From contig CANGFA010000021.1 of NCBI GenBank assembly GCA_947453145.1, positions 1-39,588 of the forward strand: a stretch of DNA of 39,588 nucleotides, read 5' to 3'. This document shows, one piece after another, positions 1-9,519 of the stretch. Every line of letters starts with the position of its first letter. Position 1 is the first letter of the stretch. The notes beneath the pieces were generated by a model, which saw only the letters and a list, made by a program, of their open reading frames with translations, searched no databases and had not been told where the DNA came from. The translations under genes were made by a program, and so were the position numbers. This stretch comes from Bacteroidota bacterium. GTDB lineage: Bacteria > Bacteroidota > Bacteroidia > Chitinophagales > Chitinophagaceae.

Positions 1-3000
1 CATCTAAATCCAAAGCATCAGGAATTCCATCACCATCGGTATCGGTACATAATTCTTTCGTTTTATCTAAAGCGTATGTTGCATAAGTAGATGTATAATT
101 TCCAGTTCCATTTTCTAAACTTGTTTCCAAACTATTTGCAAAACCATTTGTCCCATAAGGTCCAGCTGCTATTGAGTTTGCAAATCCAACAGTAGTTGAA
201 GTGGCAGTTCCTGCACCTGCATTATTGTTTACTAAATTTACAACCGTGCCGCTTGTTAAAGTCCCAGTTACTCTTGCTTCTTTGGCATCTGGACAACCAT
301 CACCATCTGAATCGAGGTCTAAACTGTTAATAATTCCATCACCGTCGGTGTCACAATTTGCAAAATTGAATAAAAAATCATCGATATCAATACTTGTTGC
401 ACCATAAAAATAAAATCTAACTTTATAAGTGGTCCCTTTTGTTAAATATTGTGGGGAAATTGAAATGATTCTTGGTCCATTGATAGCACTCATTACATAA
501 TCTTGTAAAATATCTTTTTTTGTAATAAAATTATCACTAGAGATTACTACAGTGATATTATAAGCGCCGTTAGATATTGAATATCTTCCAAAACCAAGAG
601 AGGATAATGTTGTATTAGTTGCTGTATTGCTAATAGTGAAAGGAAATTCTAAAAATTCATTATTAGTTACTGAACTTGAATATGTTGTTGCATTTACATT
701 AGACAATGTTGTGGTGGTATTAGAAAATATCTGTGTTAATCCTGCACCAGCTAATTGATTGCCACTTGAGGAAATACTAGAATTATCGTCTAAATTAGAA
801 ACAGCACTATTAGCAGCATAAAGCCATGAGACACCTTGAATTGGAGTGCCACAATCTTCTGTATCTAAGACTCCATCATTATCATCATCTAAATCTATCA
901 CATCTGCAATCCCATCTCCATCAGAATCTGTCAAATTACAAATATTTTTTGTAGCATCTGTTGCATAGGTATTGTAATAAGACTGATAATTAATGATACC
1001 GTTATCAGTGATTTTTTCTAAAAGATTGGCTAAACCGTTCGTTCCAAAATTAGCACTAGTGATCTGTGCATTTTGTAACGTTGTATTTGAGTTAACGCCC
1101 GCAGAAATACTTGAACTGAATGTCAATCCACTATTTAAACTAAAGCTTCCTCCTTCTTTGGAATCCGAACAACCATCTCCATCGCTATCTAAATCAATTC
1201 TGTTTGGAGTGCCATCACCATCTGTATCTTTATCTACACATGTTCTTTCTTCAAAATATACTTCATTCATCCAATTTCCAACCCCAGCAACTGATATACC
1301 AAACATTCTATACTTCCCAAATGGTGTAATATTGTTTGGCATATCCAATTTATAGGAATTATTACTTGCATATTTTGCTGTAGTATTCGCTATTACTTGA
1401 GAACCGACAATATCAATCCAATTAGCCCCATCAAATCCTTGTAACTTATATGTACCCCCTGCAGTAAAAGGTGATTGATTAGGATAGTTTCCTAGTTCAA
1501 TTAATGTTAGTACTTTAGGAAATGGTAAATCAAATTGCAAAATGGTTTGATCATTTAATGCACCTGCTGTTGTTGGGGGATACACTGCATTTACAGACCC
1601 ATCAATACCATCCACTAAATTTGATAACCTATTAGCACCATTATAATTCCAGGTTACAGATGAAGAAACAATGATACCTGACTTATTTGCATTATTTGCA
1701 TTTGTACAGGTCATTTCAGTATCATCTGGAATACCATCGTTATCATCATCTAAGTCATACACATCTGGAATACCATCAACATCCGAATCTAAACACGCAT
1801 TAATTGAATTTGAAACTGCATATTTTGTATAATAACTTGTGTAATTTATAATACCATTTTCAGTTGAGGTTTCAAGATTATCAGCTAAACCATTAACTCC
1901 ATATGGCCCAGCAGCACGAGCACTTGCAACATTATAAGTTGTAGTTGGATTTAGAACTGTTCCATTTTTTAAAGTACCTGTGATTAAAGTACCTGATACG
2001 TTTGATTCTTTTGAATCTGGACATCCATCACCATCAGAATCTAAATCTAACCGATTAGGAATTCCATCACTATCAGTATCTACATCCTGTGTATTACATA
2101 AAACCCTAAACTCACTCAAGGTCATGTTGTAAGCAGCATTCACGGTTTGTCCTAATGTAGTTACTTGTCCTGTGCTATTATTATTGATATCATACCAACC
2201 CGCAGAAATATTTAATCTAATTTTTGTAATATCTTTTAAACCCTTAGTAAAGTTAAAAACTTGACCACCGGTTAATGCACCACTTGCATTTGGTTGAGCT
2301 GTAGCATAAGAGGTAGTTGTATAAGTTAATCCGCCCCCGTAAGTTACTACTACTGTAAAATCTTTTACAGGTCCATCACCTCCCCCATAATTATTTGCAT
2401 CTGGCGCCCATAATACAACACCTGTAGCGTTAGTATTTGAAGGCATGGCATACTCAATAAATCCTGTGGTACTTGGTTCTGCCATGTACCATGCATCAGA
2501 TATCAAAGCTGGCGCACTTACAACAGCAGTTAATCCCGTTCCTGTAAAACCTGAACCATCAATCGTTTTTGTTGCAGTAGAAGAACCATAAACCGGACTA
2601 GAAATGGCAGAAATAGGAGTAATTATTTGAGCATCACAATTTACCATTTCATCAACATCAATTATTCCATCATTATCATCATCAATATCATTTTCATCTA
2701 AAATACCATCCCCATCTGCGTCTAATCCAGTACAATCTGCAGCAACTCTAACTCTTGCTGATAAGTCAGAAACTACAGAACATGCTTCATTGGATGCAGT
2801 CATATAATAATAAAAATCACCAGCCATAGCGGTTGAAGGCCTTAGAGAAGTAGAAGTGCCATTAGGGGAAACGATTGTTCCATTACCATCGTTGGAATTA
2901 GCTATATAATTTGAAGTTGCTCCTGTTAAAGCAAAATTGACAGCAGTTCCGTTATTTGCATTTTTAACATCTGTTACGGTTGTGCTATTTGTACCAGATG

Positions 3001-6000
3001 CAACTGTATTATTAAATTTAAAATAAGAAACTAAACCGGTTTCATTTCCAGTTAATTCATTTAAAAAGTTATTCTTAATTTCAGATTCAGAACGAGGTAA
3101 ATTCCAAATTCTCACTTCATCCATTAATCCAACAAATTGTCTTCCAGTAATCCCCGCATTCTCTCCAATAAAAACTAAATTACTTGAATTAAAAATATTT
3201 CCAGTAGTAGTTGTACTTCCTTCCATTTTGCCATCTACAAATATTTTAATATTTGTACCATCAAAAGTGCCAGCCACATGGTGCCATTTACCATCATTTA
3301 AATTACTTGCGCTATTTACAGTAAAAACAGTTGAACTTGTATTATTAATTGCAAATGTGATATTATTTGATACATTATTTCTTGCAAGTCTCCATGAATT
3401 ATCTCCCTTAGATATAATTGTTTGATAGGCTTTTGTAAATGCTGAAACATTTACCCATGCTTCTACTGTCATTTGATTTGTAAAATCAAAATTTGATTCA
3501 TTTGGTAAACTTATATAATCATTTGTACCATCAAAATTCAAAGCATTTCCAAAAGGATTTGCTGAATTTGTTGAATACCATTGGTAAGATGTTGCATTTG
3601 AAGCAGCTGCATTTAGTAATCCAGAACTTGCATTTAAGCAATATCCTTGATTGGTTAAAGATGGTTGTAACGTGATTACAGGTTGTTCAACTACTGTAAT
3701 CTGTTTACTAGCTACAGCCGTTCCACCACATCCACCTGTGATGGTATAAGTAATTGTAGCAGTTCCAGCTGTTAAGCCAATAATAACACCCGAAGTAGCA
3801 TTCACACTAGCAACAGCTGTATTAGAACTTGCCCAAGTTCCAGTTGCACCAGTTGTCAAAATTGAACCAGTCGAAGAATAAGTTGTAGCAGTTGTTTTAC
3901 AAATGACAGATGTCCCAGTAATTGTACCAGCATTATTCCCTTGAGAAACGGTTACAACCACAGGTTTTCTAACTGGCGTTACGCATGCACCTACACCTTG
4001 TGCTTCATAAGAAATGGTAATAAAACCATCCCCTGATCCAACTTTAGTAAAAGTTAAACCATATAATTGGTCTTGACCATCACTACCACCTGAACCTCCC
4101 ACATCACCACCTGTTGGAGAACCTGGTCCACCAATACCTCCTTTCTTTCCACCACCACCTCCACCACCTCCACCACCATCACCAGGCGTTTTTAAACCAA
4201 CTGCACCTGCAGAAGCACCATCAGCTCTATAAGTTTCGGTAACTGGATTCGCTCCCACACCAAATTGACCTCCACCACCTCCACCTCCGGATCCAGCTAA
4301 TATATATTCTCTATCAAGTGAACCATTGGAATTAAATATTTTTAAAACGGAAGCGCCTCCACCAGCACCTCCAGCACCAGACCATCCACCAGGTCCTCCT
4401 GCTCCTCCATCACCTCCATTATAACCATACGCATTTTTACCACCTATCCCTCCGCAACAATTGGTAGCATTAGATCCACCATTACCTCCTCTAAAACCAG
4501 GTGCTATTTGTAAAGTTTGTCCTGGTGTAACTATAATTGAAGAATTGATATATTTCGATTGATTTCCAGCAGCACCGCAATAAGTATCACAACCTCCTGT
4601 TCCACCACCCCCACTTTTCATTTGAACAGAAAGTGCTGTCACGCCATTAGGAACAACCCATGTATAATAATTTAAACTAGGTAAATAATTGGTTGTAGCT
4701 TGTATTGCAGCTTCTGCATAATAAGTGTATGTACCTGGAGCGCTTGGAGTAACAACATAATTCACACCACTTAAAACAGAACTTAATTGATTACCAGAAG
4801 CATCATACCAATTTATAATATTACCTGATGAGGTTGCATTTAAATTAACTGATTGCCCAGTGCAAATTGAAGTATTTGCAGTTATTGCACTAATTCCAAC
4901 ATTTTGTACTGTATAAGGAGTGGTTGCTGTACAGCCATAAATATCTTTAAAAGTAATATTTGTAGTACCGCCAGCAACTTGAGTAATGGTTGCTAACGAA
5001 CTTGTACTAGTGCTTGAAGTGCCTGCAATAGTGGCAATACTTGTAGCACTTGACATCCATGGACTAGTTGCAAAAGGAGCCGCATTAGCTGTTATAGTAA
5101 AAGTTGATGCAGGAGTTGTACTAACACCACATAAATAGGCACTTCCAGAAGCAGTAGTTAATACTGGATTAGCTCTCGATATAAATGTTTGATCTACAAT
5201 ACATCCATTTGTATTTTTATAACTAATGGTAACTGTTCCAGCACTAATTGCGGTAACCAAACCTGTATTGCTTACAGATGCAATTGCAGCATTGGAAGAA
5301 ACCCAAGGACTTGAAATATTTGCAGATGCAGATCCTGTTAATTGGGATGTACTTCCTACACATGCAAATAAAGTACCTGTAATTGTTGGAACAGCATTTG
5401 TAGTTAAAGTAGCCGGATTTGAGGTATAAGAAATAGTTCCAGATGACGCACTTGTACTAACAACACAAGTGTAAGAAGCAGCCTCAGTGTTTGTAATTCC
5501 AGTTAAATTTAAAGTGGCCGTTGTTGCACCAGAAAAAACCCCACCATTTGTAATAGCTGTACCATTTTTATACCATTGATAATTGTAAGAATTTGGAGTA
5601 GCATTATTTACAGAACCAGTAGGAGTAACTGAGAAGGTAGTATTACTGTTTGCACATAAAACTTGACTAATAGGCTGTGTTCCAAAACCAATATAATCAT
5701 CATTTGTGCCTAATTTATAAAAACTTAAACCATAATCGTTACTACCAGCACTATGAAAAAATGTTAATGTTGAAGTACTTCCTGCTGATGTAGGCCTACC
5801 AGAAAATGGAATTTTCAAAACAACCCTTCCTGCTTTAGCCATTGCAGCAGTTCCAGTAGGTATAGGTGCGTTAACAATTGAACCACCATTATATGCTACA
5901 ATGGTATAGTTGCCGTTTGAAATTTGACTAATTCTAAAATATTCATTCGAAGTAGTATTGCCATTAAAAAATATACTCACATAGTCCGTTGCACTTCCCG

Positions 6001-6316
6001 CATTATTACTCAGCTTACCCATCCATAAATCAAAATCTAATAAAATATACCCACTCCCCATTGAAGTGTTCATATTGAAATTAATAGAAGATGAAACATT
6101 TTCACCAATAGCCAAATTGTAGAAATTACTTGGCATTATAGCAGCACAAGGAGACAATACAGCATTTTTTATAACACCCCAACCAGTACAACTAGTATTA
6201 CTTCCGGCTCCAGTAATAGAAACTACCTGAGCTTTTGCATTATTTGTCAATATGCTTAACCCAAAAAAGAAAAATATAACTAAACTATAAAACCTTGAAA
6301 ATCTTTGAATTGACAT
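1..6316 (-). CDS. Giant exported multidomain surface protein/adhesin, C-terminus beyond window
   Basis: This frame is open from an ATG at 6316 to the left edge, about 2,105 codons without a stop. It opens with a signal peptide (MSIQRFSRF, a hydrophobic stretch, then NAKAQ). Visible order: a beta-rich region with a W-G/LDFDLW pattern (about 30-200), Ig-like and BIg2-like domains (about 220-470, with further Ig/BIg2 repeats at 470-550 and 770-900), a glycine-rich domain introduced by WVVPNGV (about 555-750), a LamG/concanavalin-like domain with DGTNDYISL and DGKWHHVAGTFDG (about 920-1105), then tandem units framed by thrombospondin type 3-like DxDxDG motifs (1199 onward). The architecture is typical of T9SS-exported adhesins of Bacteroidota; the expected C-terminal sorting domain lies outside the window. 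Export and a multidomain surface role are well supported; the ligand is unknown. Confidence 0.88.
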   Translation of the reverse strand, partial: MSIQRFSRFYSLVIFFFFGLSILTNNAKAQVVSITGAGSNTSCTGWGVIKNAVLSPCAAIMPSNFYNLAIGENVSSSINFNMNTSMGSGYILLDFDLWMGKLSNNAGSATDYVSIFFNGNTTSNEYFRISQISNGNYTIVAYNGGSIVNAPIPTGTAAMAKAGRVVLKIPFSGRPTSAGSTSTLTFFHSAGSNDYGLSFYKLGTNDDYIGFGTQPISQVLCANSNTTFSVTPTGSVNNATPNSYNYQWYKNGTAITNGGVFSGATTATLNLTGITNTEAASYTCVVSTSASSGTISYTSNPATLTTNAVPTITGTLFACVGSTSQLTGSASANISSPWVSSNAAIASVSNTGLVTAISAGTVTISYKNTNGCIVDQTFISRANPVLTTASGSAYLCGVSTTPASTFTITANAAPFATSPWMSSATSIATIAGTSSTSTSSLATITQVAGGTTNITFKDIYGCTATTPYTVQNVGISAITANTSICTGQSVNLNATSSGNIINWYDASGNQLSSVLSGVNYVVTPSAPGTYTYYAEAAIQATTNYLPSLNYYTWVVPNGVTALSVQMKSGGGGTGGCDTYCGAAGNQSKYINSSIIVTPGQTLQIAPGFRGGNGGSNATNCCGGIGGKNAYGYNGGDGGAGGPGGWSGAGGAGGGASVLKIFNSNGSLDREYILAGSGGGGGGGQFGVGANPVTETYRADGASAGAVGLKTPGDGGGGGGGGGGKKGGIGGPGSPTGGDVGGSGGSDGQDQLYGLTFTKVGSGDGFITISYEAQGVGACVTPVRKPVVVTVSQGNNAGTITGTSVICKTTATTYSSTGSILTTGATGTWASSNTAVASVNATSGVIIGLTAGTATITYTITGGCGGTAVASKQITVVEQPVITLQPSLTNQGYCLNASSGLLNAAASNATSYQWYSTNSANPFGNALNFDGTNDYISLPNESNFDFTNQMTVEAWVNVSAFTKAYQTIISKGDNSWRLARNNVSNNITFAINNTSSTVFTVNSASNLNDGKWHHVAGTFDGTNIKIFVDGKMEGSTTTTGNIFNSSNLVFIGENAGITGRQFVGLMDEVRIWNLPRSESEIKNNFLNELTGNETGLVSYFKFNNTVASGTNSTTVTDVKNANNGTAVNFALTGATSNYIANSNDGNGTIVSPNGTSTSLRPSTAMAGDFYYYMTASNEACSVVSDLSARVRVAADCTGLDADGDGILDENDIDDDNDGIIDVDEMVNCDAQIITPISAISSPVYGSSTATKTIDGSGFTGTGLTAVVSAPALISDAWYMAEPSTTGFIEYAMPSNTNATGVVLWAPDANNYGGGDGPVKDFTVVVTYGGGLTYTTTSYATAQPNASGALTGGQVFNFTKGLKDITKIRLNISAGWYDINNNSTGQVTTLGQTVNAAYNMTLSEFRVLCNTQDVDTDSDGIPNRLDLDSDGDGCPDSKESNVSGTLITGTLKNGTVLNPTTTYNVASARAAGPYGVNGLADNLETSTENGIINYTSYYTKYAVSNSINACLDSDVDGIPDVYDLDDDNDGIPDDTEMTCTNANNANKSGIIVSSSVTWNYNGANRLSNLVDGIDGSVNAVYPPTTAGALNDQTILQFDLPFPKVLTLIELGNYPNQSPFTAGGTYKLQGFDGANWIDIVGSQVIANTTAKYASNNSYKLDMPNNITPFGKYRMFGISVAGVGNWMNEVYFEERTCVDKDTDGDGTPNRIDLDSDGDGCSDSKEGGSFSLNSGLTFSSSISAGVNSNTTLQNAQITSANFGTNGLANLLEKITDNGIINYQSYYNTYATDATKNICNLTDSDGDGIADVIDLDDDNDGVLDTEDCGTPIQGVSWLYAANSAVSNLDDNSSISSSGNQLAGAGLTQIFSNTTTTLSNVNATTYSSSVTNNEFLEFPFTISNTATNTTLSSLGFGRYSISNGAYNITVVISSDNFITKKDILQDYVMSAINGPRIISISPQYLTKGTTYKVRFYFYGATSIDIDDFLFNFANCDTDGDGIINSLDLDSDGDGCPDAKEARVTGTLTSGTVVNLVNNNAGAGTATSTTVGFANSIAAGPYGTNGFANSLETSLENGTGNYTSTYATYALDKTKELCTDTDGDGIPDALDLD
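44..928 (-). repeat. Surface-protein repeat unit 3 (295 residues)
   Basis: Third unit. It begins DSDGDGIADVIDLDDDNDG, carries a different beta-rich insert (FLEFPFTISNT, GTTYKVRFYFYG), then DTDGDGIINSLDLDSDGDG, CPDAKE and a linker containing AAGPYGTNGFANSLE. A fourth unit begins at position 43 (DTDGDGIPDALDLD) and runs off the left edge. Confidence 0.75.
929..1789 (-). repeat. Surface-protein repeat unit 2 (287 residues)
   Basis: Second unit. It begins DSDVDGIPDVYDLDDDNDG, carries an insert that resembles a discoidin-type carbohydrate-binding domain (LSNLVDGIDG, YKLQGFDGANWIDI), then DTDGDGTPNRIDLDSDGDG, CSDSKEG and the linker with NGLANLLEKITDNG. The framing blocks match unit 1 closely while the insert differs. 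Confidence 0.75.
1790..2722 (-). repeat. Surface-protein repeat unit 1 (311 residues)
   Basis: First of at least four in-frame units in the giant surface protein. It starts with LDADGDGILDEND followed by DDDNDG, continues into a discoidin-like (F5/8 type C-like) insert, then a second calcium-type block (DSDGIPNRLDLDSDGDG, CPDSKE) and a linker ending near GPYGVNGLADNLE and NYTSYYTKYA. Boundaries are set at the first DxDxDG Asp of each unit. Confidence 0.75.
4060..4640 (-). other. Glycine-rich domain of the giant surface protein
   Basis: Roughly residues 559-752 of the giant protein are dominated by glycine, including ten consecutive Gly codons at about 4148-4177 written with mixed GGT/GGA. 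The block is preceded by the TWVVPNGV signature that commonly introduces glycine-rich surface domains and also contains a CCGG motif. It probably forms a flexible or self-associating segment between the Ig-like and LamG-like parts. Confidence 0.7.
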
Positions 6317-6368
6317 TATTGCATGGATTTGGGACGTACAAAAATCCAAAATATTGCTCCAAATAAAT

Positions 6369-6382
6369 TAGAATAAATTCTA
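6369..6382. promoter_or_regulatory. Operator-like palindrome upstream of the surface-protein gene
   Basis: TAGAATAAATTCTA has two 6-base arms around a 2-base centre and sits about 53 bases upstream of the surface-protein start. It differs by a single base from the perfect palindrome at 10212-10225 upstream of the response regulator. A role as a regulator-binding site is inferred. Confidence 0.35.
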
Positions 6383-6425
6383 TGAATGGGATATAATCAT
6401 ATCAAATTTTCAACATAAAATGAAT

Positions 6426-6457
6426 TTATTCTATTAAAATTAAATATAATAGAATAA
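6426..6457. terminator. AT-only inverted repeat downstream of the histidine kinase gene
   Basis: A perfect 11-base inverted repeat (TTATTCTATTA / TAATAGAATAA) with a 10-base loop lies 20 bases past the kinase stop codon and before the surface-protein gene. Having only one G-C pair per arm, it would be a weak terminator; it could also be part of the surface gene's control region. Confidence 0.35.
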
Positions 6458-6477
6458 TTGTAGAGATAATTATATAG

Positions 6478-9400
6478 TTAATAGTTTTTAAATATAATTG
6501 AAACAGAAGTTCCCTTTTTCTCTTGACTCTCAATTTCAATTGTTGCATTCATTAATATAACTATATTCCTAATAATTTGAAATCCGACCCCATTGCCTTT
6601 TTTATATTTGGGTATCTGTTCTATTTCGTCCTTATTTTTTCCTTTCAATAAATATTGAATCATGGAATCATTCATTCCAATTCCCGTGTCAGTAACTGAA
6701 ATTTTATAACCGTTGGACAAACCAGAATAAGATATTTTGATTGTTCCAGTTTGGGTATTATTAATCGCATTAACTATTAAGTTATATAAAAGTACCCTTA
6801 ATGAATCGGCCCAATTTTGAATAATTAACCCATCAGGTATCTCATTGATTATTTGCACTTGTTCATTTTGCTTGAAGGGCTTCACAAATTCAACCAAATC
6901 ATTGGTCAAGGAATACAAGTCCACCGTTTGTCTATTTGGCAAGGTTTCGATATTATCAAACTTCACCCAATTAAGCATATTAGAAGTCAGATATTCTAAA
7001 TCCTTTGAAGTTTTTGCAATTTGATTAATCGATTTTTTTATTTTCTCTTCATTGGATGTTTCTGCAATATTTTTAGCCGTGATATGTAAATACTTTAAGG
7101 GCGTTAAAATGTCATGATTCATAATGGCAATAACATGATCTTTGGCCTGATTTCGTTTTAATAAATTTTCATTTAATTTATTTAAAGTTTGCGTTTTAGC
7201 ATCCACTTCTTTTTCTAATATCTTTTGTCTTCTTTGGTATATTATCGTTTTAAATCGGATATATAAAAGAACCATCCCAATAGACATAAAGAAATAAATA
7301 ATAAAAACATAAGGATTCAAATACCAAGGATAATTTATTGAAAATCCATATGTAATTGTTTCCCACTTATCATTTATGGTATTTCTAATCCGAATGGTAA
7401 CCTTATGAGCACCATAGCCTGGGTTAGAAAATTTTAAATTTGGGGATTTTACATTTACCCTCACCCATGGTTCCTCATCATACTTATACTCCAACATGAT
7501 ATTCTCTTGAGATAACATACCAGAGATACCTAATTGTAATTCAATATTTTTGACACGAGAAGCAAAATCATTATTTAACATTTTTATATCAACTATCTTA
7601 TTGTCAATAATGAGCTTATCTAAATATACCTTAGGTTGAATATCAAAAGCAGGTATACTATCTGGATTAAAATGAATTAAACCATCAATTCCGGGAAAAG
7701 AAAAATTGCCATTGCTTAATTTTATTGCACAAGGAGAACATCCCCCATTCATTTCTAATTCATCAATCCCTTCCGACTTTCCAAAATAGCTAAATTTAAT
7801 GTTTCCAGGTCCTTTATTCCAAAAATCAATTAAAGACTGGCCAGGTGACATAAACAATCCTTTATTGGTGCTTGCCCAAATATTCCCCTTTTTATCCTCT
7901 AGGAAACAATGTGTATAGTTCAAATATTTATTCTGATCTAATGGCACTTTCTTAATACTGTCTTTATTAAACATATAAACACCACCTCCATAAGTACCAA
8001 TTAAGTAATAACCGTTTAAATTATATATCGTTCTAAAATTAGCGTTGTCTTTGTCTTTATAAAATAGAGTAAATGTATTCTTCTTTAAATTATACTTATA
8101 CAACCCGTCCGTAGTAGCAGCAAGTATTTCATTTTCATTTACTTGCTGCAAGCCATAAACGATAAAATTAAATGGCATTTGAGAAAACTTTAATAGGTAG
8201 TCCCATTTAACATTTTTTATTGCTATACCGTCAACATTAAAGGAGTATAATTTATTATTTATTTCTATAAATGCATTTCTAGTTGGGGAAATATCGATTG
8301 ATTTTTCGACAATTTTGTCATTTACTAAATCATACTTAATGACCCCATCTGCATTCGTAAAATAAAGAAAACTATCTTTTGTGATATATGTAGTAGTTTC
8401 AGACGGCTTATTGAAAACATTTTGATTTGATCTTGAATTGAACTTTGAATTAGCTTTATAAATTTGACCTGTATTTATTTGTATGTCTCCATTTTTTAAT
8501 ACTAATTGTGCATAGGCCGAAGAGCTAACTCCATCAATTGCATTGTTAGGCAAAATCCTATTAAAATATTTAGGCCTACCTACTATCAAACCTCTATTAT
8601 CAGTGCCAATATAAATTGCATGCGTTTTGTCATCTATTTGAATATACTTTACAAACTCATTTTTAGGAAACTGATCCGTAATTAAGTCTATTTGTATTAT
8701 ATGATTGGCAAATTCAATTTTATACAATTTATTGCTTGCCAATAAAAAAGCTGGCTCCTTGTGACTGTTCTGAAAAACTTTAATTTGTGTAAACGTATTT
8801 TTAGCATCGTAAGCTAATGCTTTTCCAAAGTCTGCAATTTTATTTAAATTTAATTCGCCATTTTTTTCAATTGTCTCAAAAATTACCCCATCCTTCCTTA
8901 ATAAAAATAATTGATCATTAATAACAAAACCTGTCTCATCGTTCGGAATTGCAATTCTAAATTGTAATTTCTCGGGAGTATATTGATATAGCTTGTAATC
9001 AATCTTTATATAAATACTATTATTTACGAAATAATCTCTGGTTTCAATACCCATACTAAACTTATCTCGTTCAATTCCACTAAGACTGTATTTGTAGCTC
9101 AAAAAGTCTGCTTCCGTACTTAGCTTCTTTGAATGATCTTCAATTACTGCCCTATTTTCTTTTATTGTAAAAACACGCTCATCCATTAGCTTGCCAAACA
9201 ACTTGCCATCTTTAGCCTTACCAAATAATACAATACGCCCATTTAACAAGGCGGTATTTTCATTGTCTCCAAAGCTTTGAAATCCATGACCGTTATACCT
9301 TACAATGCCCGACTCGGTGGCCACCCATAAAAATCTTGTTTTTTCGTCAAACTGTAACCCCTTTATCGCATTCGTAGGCAACCCATTTTCGGTATTGATT

Positions 9401-9519
9401 CTTTCAAAATTATATTGTAATTGTGTAAAGGAATGAAGGGAACAAAAAAGAAAGAGGGCAATTAATAATGCGCGAAATGATGCGCTAAACAATTTATTAG
9501 TAACTAATTTGATGTACAT
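6478..9519 (-). CDS. Membrane sensor histidine kinase with Reg_prop/Y_Y_Y periplasmic sensor
   Basis: A 1013-residue sensor kinase. An N-terminal hydrophobic export segment (about 16-32) leads into a beta-propeller sensor whose first blade shows NGLPTNAIKGL and LWVATESGIVRYNG. A Y_Y_Y-like domain follows (about 668-730, LEYKYDEEPWVRV, GYGAHKVTIRIRN), then a membrane segment (about 733-756), a coiled coil, HisKA with phospho-acceptor His802 in MNHDILTPL, and HATPase_c (N box NLIVNAINNT, G1 DTGIGM at 944, G2 GNGVGF at 975). It should bind a periplasmic ligand and phosphorylate the regulator encoded just upstream, whose gene overlaps it by 23 bases. There is no fused receiver or AraC domain, unlike the hybrid systems common in this phylum. 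The ligand is unknown; a polysaccharide or cell-wall signal is plausible given the neighbouring hexosaminidase. Confidence 0.93.
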   Translation of the reverse strand: MYIKLVTNKLFSASFRALLIALFLFCSLHSFTQLQYNFERINTENGLPTNAIKGLQFDEKTRFLWVATESGIVRYNGHGFQSFGDNENTALLNGRIVLFGKAKDGKLFGKLMDERVFTIKENRAVIEDHSKKLSTEADFLSYKYSLSGIERDKFSMGIETRDYFVNNSIYIKIDYKLYQYTPEKLQFRIAIPNDETGFVINDQLFLLRKDGVIFETIEKNGELNLNKIADFGKALAYDAKNTFTQIKVFQNSHKEPAFLLASNKLYKIEFANHIIQIDLITDQFPKNEFVKYIQIDDKTHAIYIGTDNRGLIVGRPKYFNRILPNNAIDGVSSSAYAQLVLKNGDIQINTGQIYKANSKFNSRSNQNVFNKPSETTTYITKDSFLYFTNADGVIKYDLVNDKIVEKSIDISPTRNAFIEINNKLYSFNVDGIAIKNVKWDYLLKFSQMPFNFIVYGLQQVNENEILAATTDGLYKYNLKKNTFTLFYKDKDNANFRTIYNLNGYYLIGTYGGGVYMFNKDSIKKVPLDQNKYLNYTHCFLEDKKGNIWASTNKGLFMSPGQSLIDFWNKGPGNIKFSYFGKSEGIDELEMNGGCSPCAIKLSNGNFSFPGIDGLIHFNPDSIPAFDIQPKVYLDKLIIDNKIVDIKMLNNDFASRVKNIELQLGISGMLSQENIMLEYKYDEEPWVRVNVKSPNLKFSNPGYGAHKVTIRIRNTINDKWETITYGFSINYPWYLNPYVFIIYFFMSIGMVLLYIRFKTIIYQRRQKILEKEVDAKTQTLNKLNENLLKRNQAKDHVIAIMNHDILTPLKYLHITAKNIAETSNEEKIKKSINQIAKTSKDLEYLTSNMLNWVKFDNIETLPNRQTVDLYSLTNDLVEFVKPFKQNEQVQIINEIPDGLIIQNWADSLRVLLYNLIVNAINNTQTGTIKISYSGLSNGYKISVTDTGIGMNDSMIQYLLKGKNKDEIEQIPKYKKGNGVGFQIIRNIVILMNATIEIESQEKKGTSVSIIFKNY

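Noticed and set aside
1..2740. Recurring CCATCACCATC-like strings that look like a repeat array or CRISPR
   Set aside because: They are in frame with the minus-strand protein and encode Asp-rich DGDGD calcium-binding motifs; spacing is irregular and there are no unique spacers of constant size.
201..5429. Plus-strand open frames (for example 201-407, 993-1355, 3228-3425, 5226-5429)
   Set aside because: They lie entirely opposite the continuous minus-strand surface-protein frame, have low-complexity products, and are antisense shadows.
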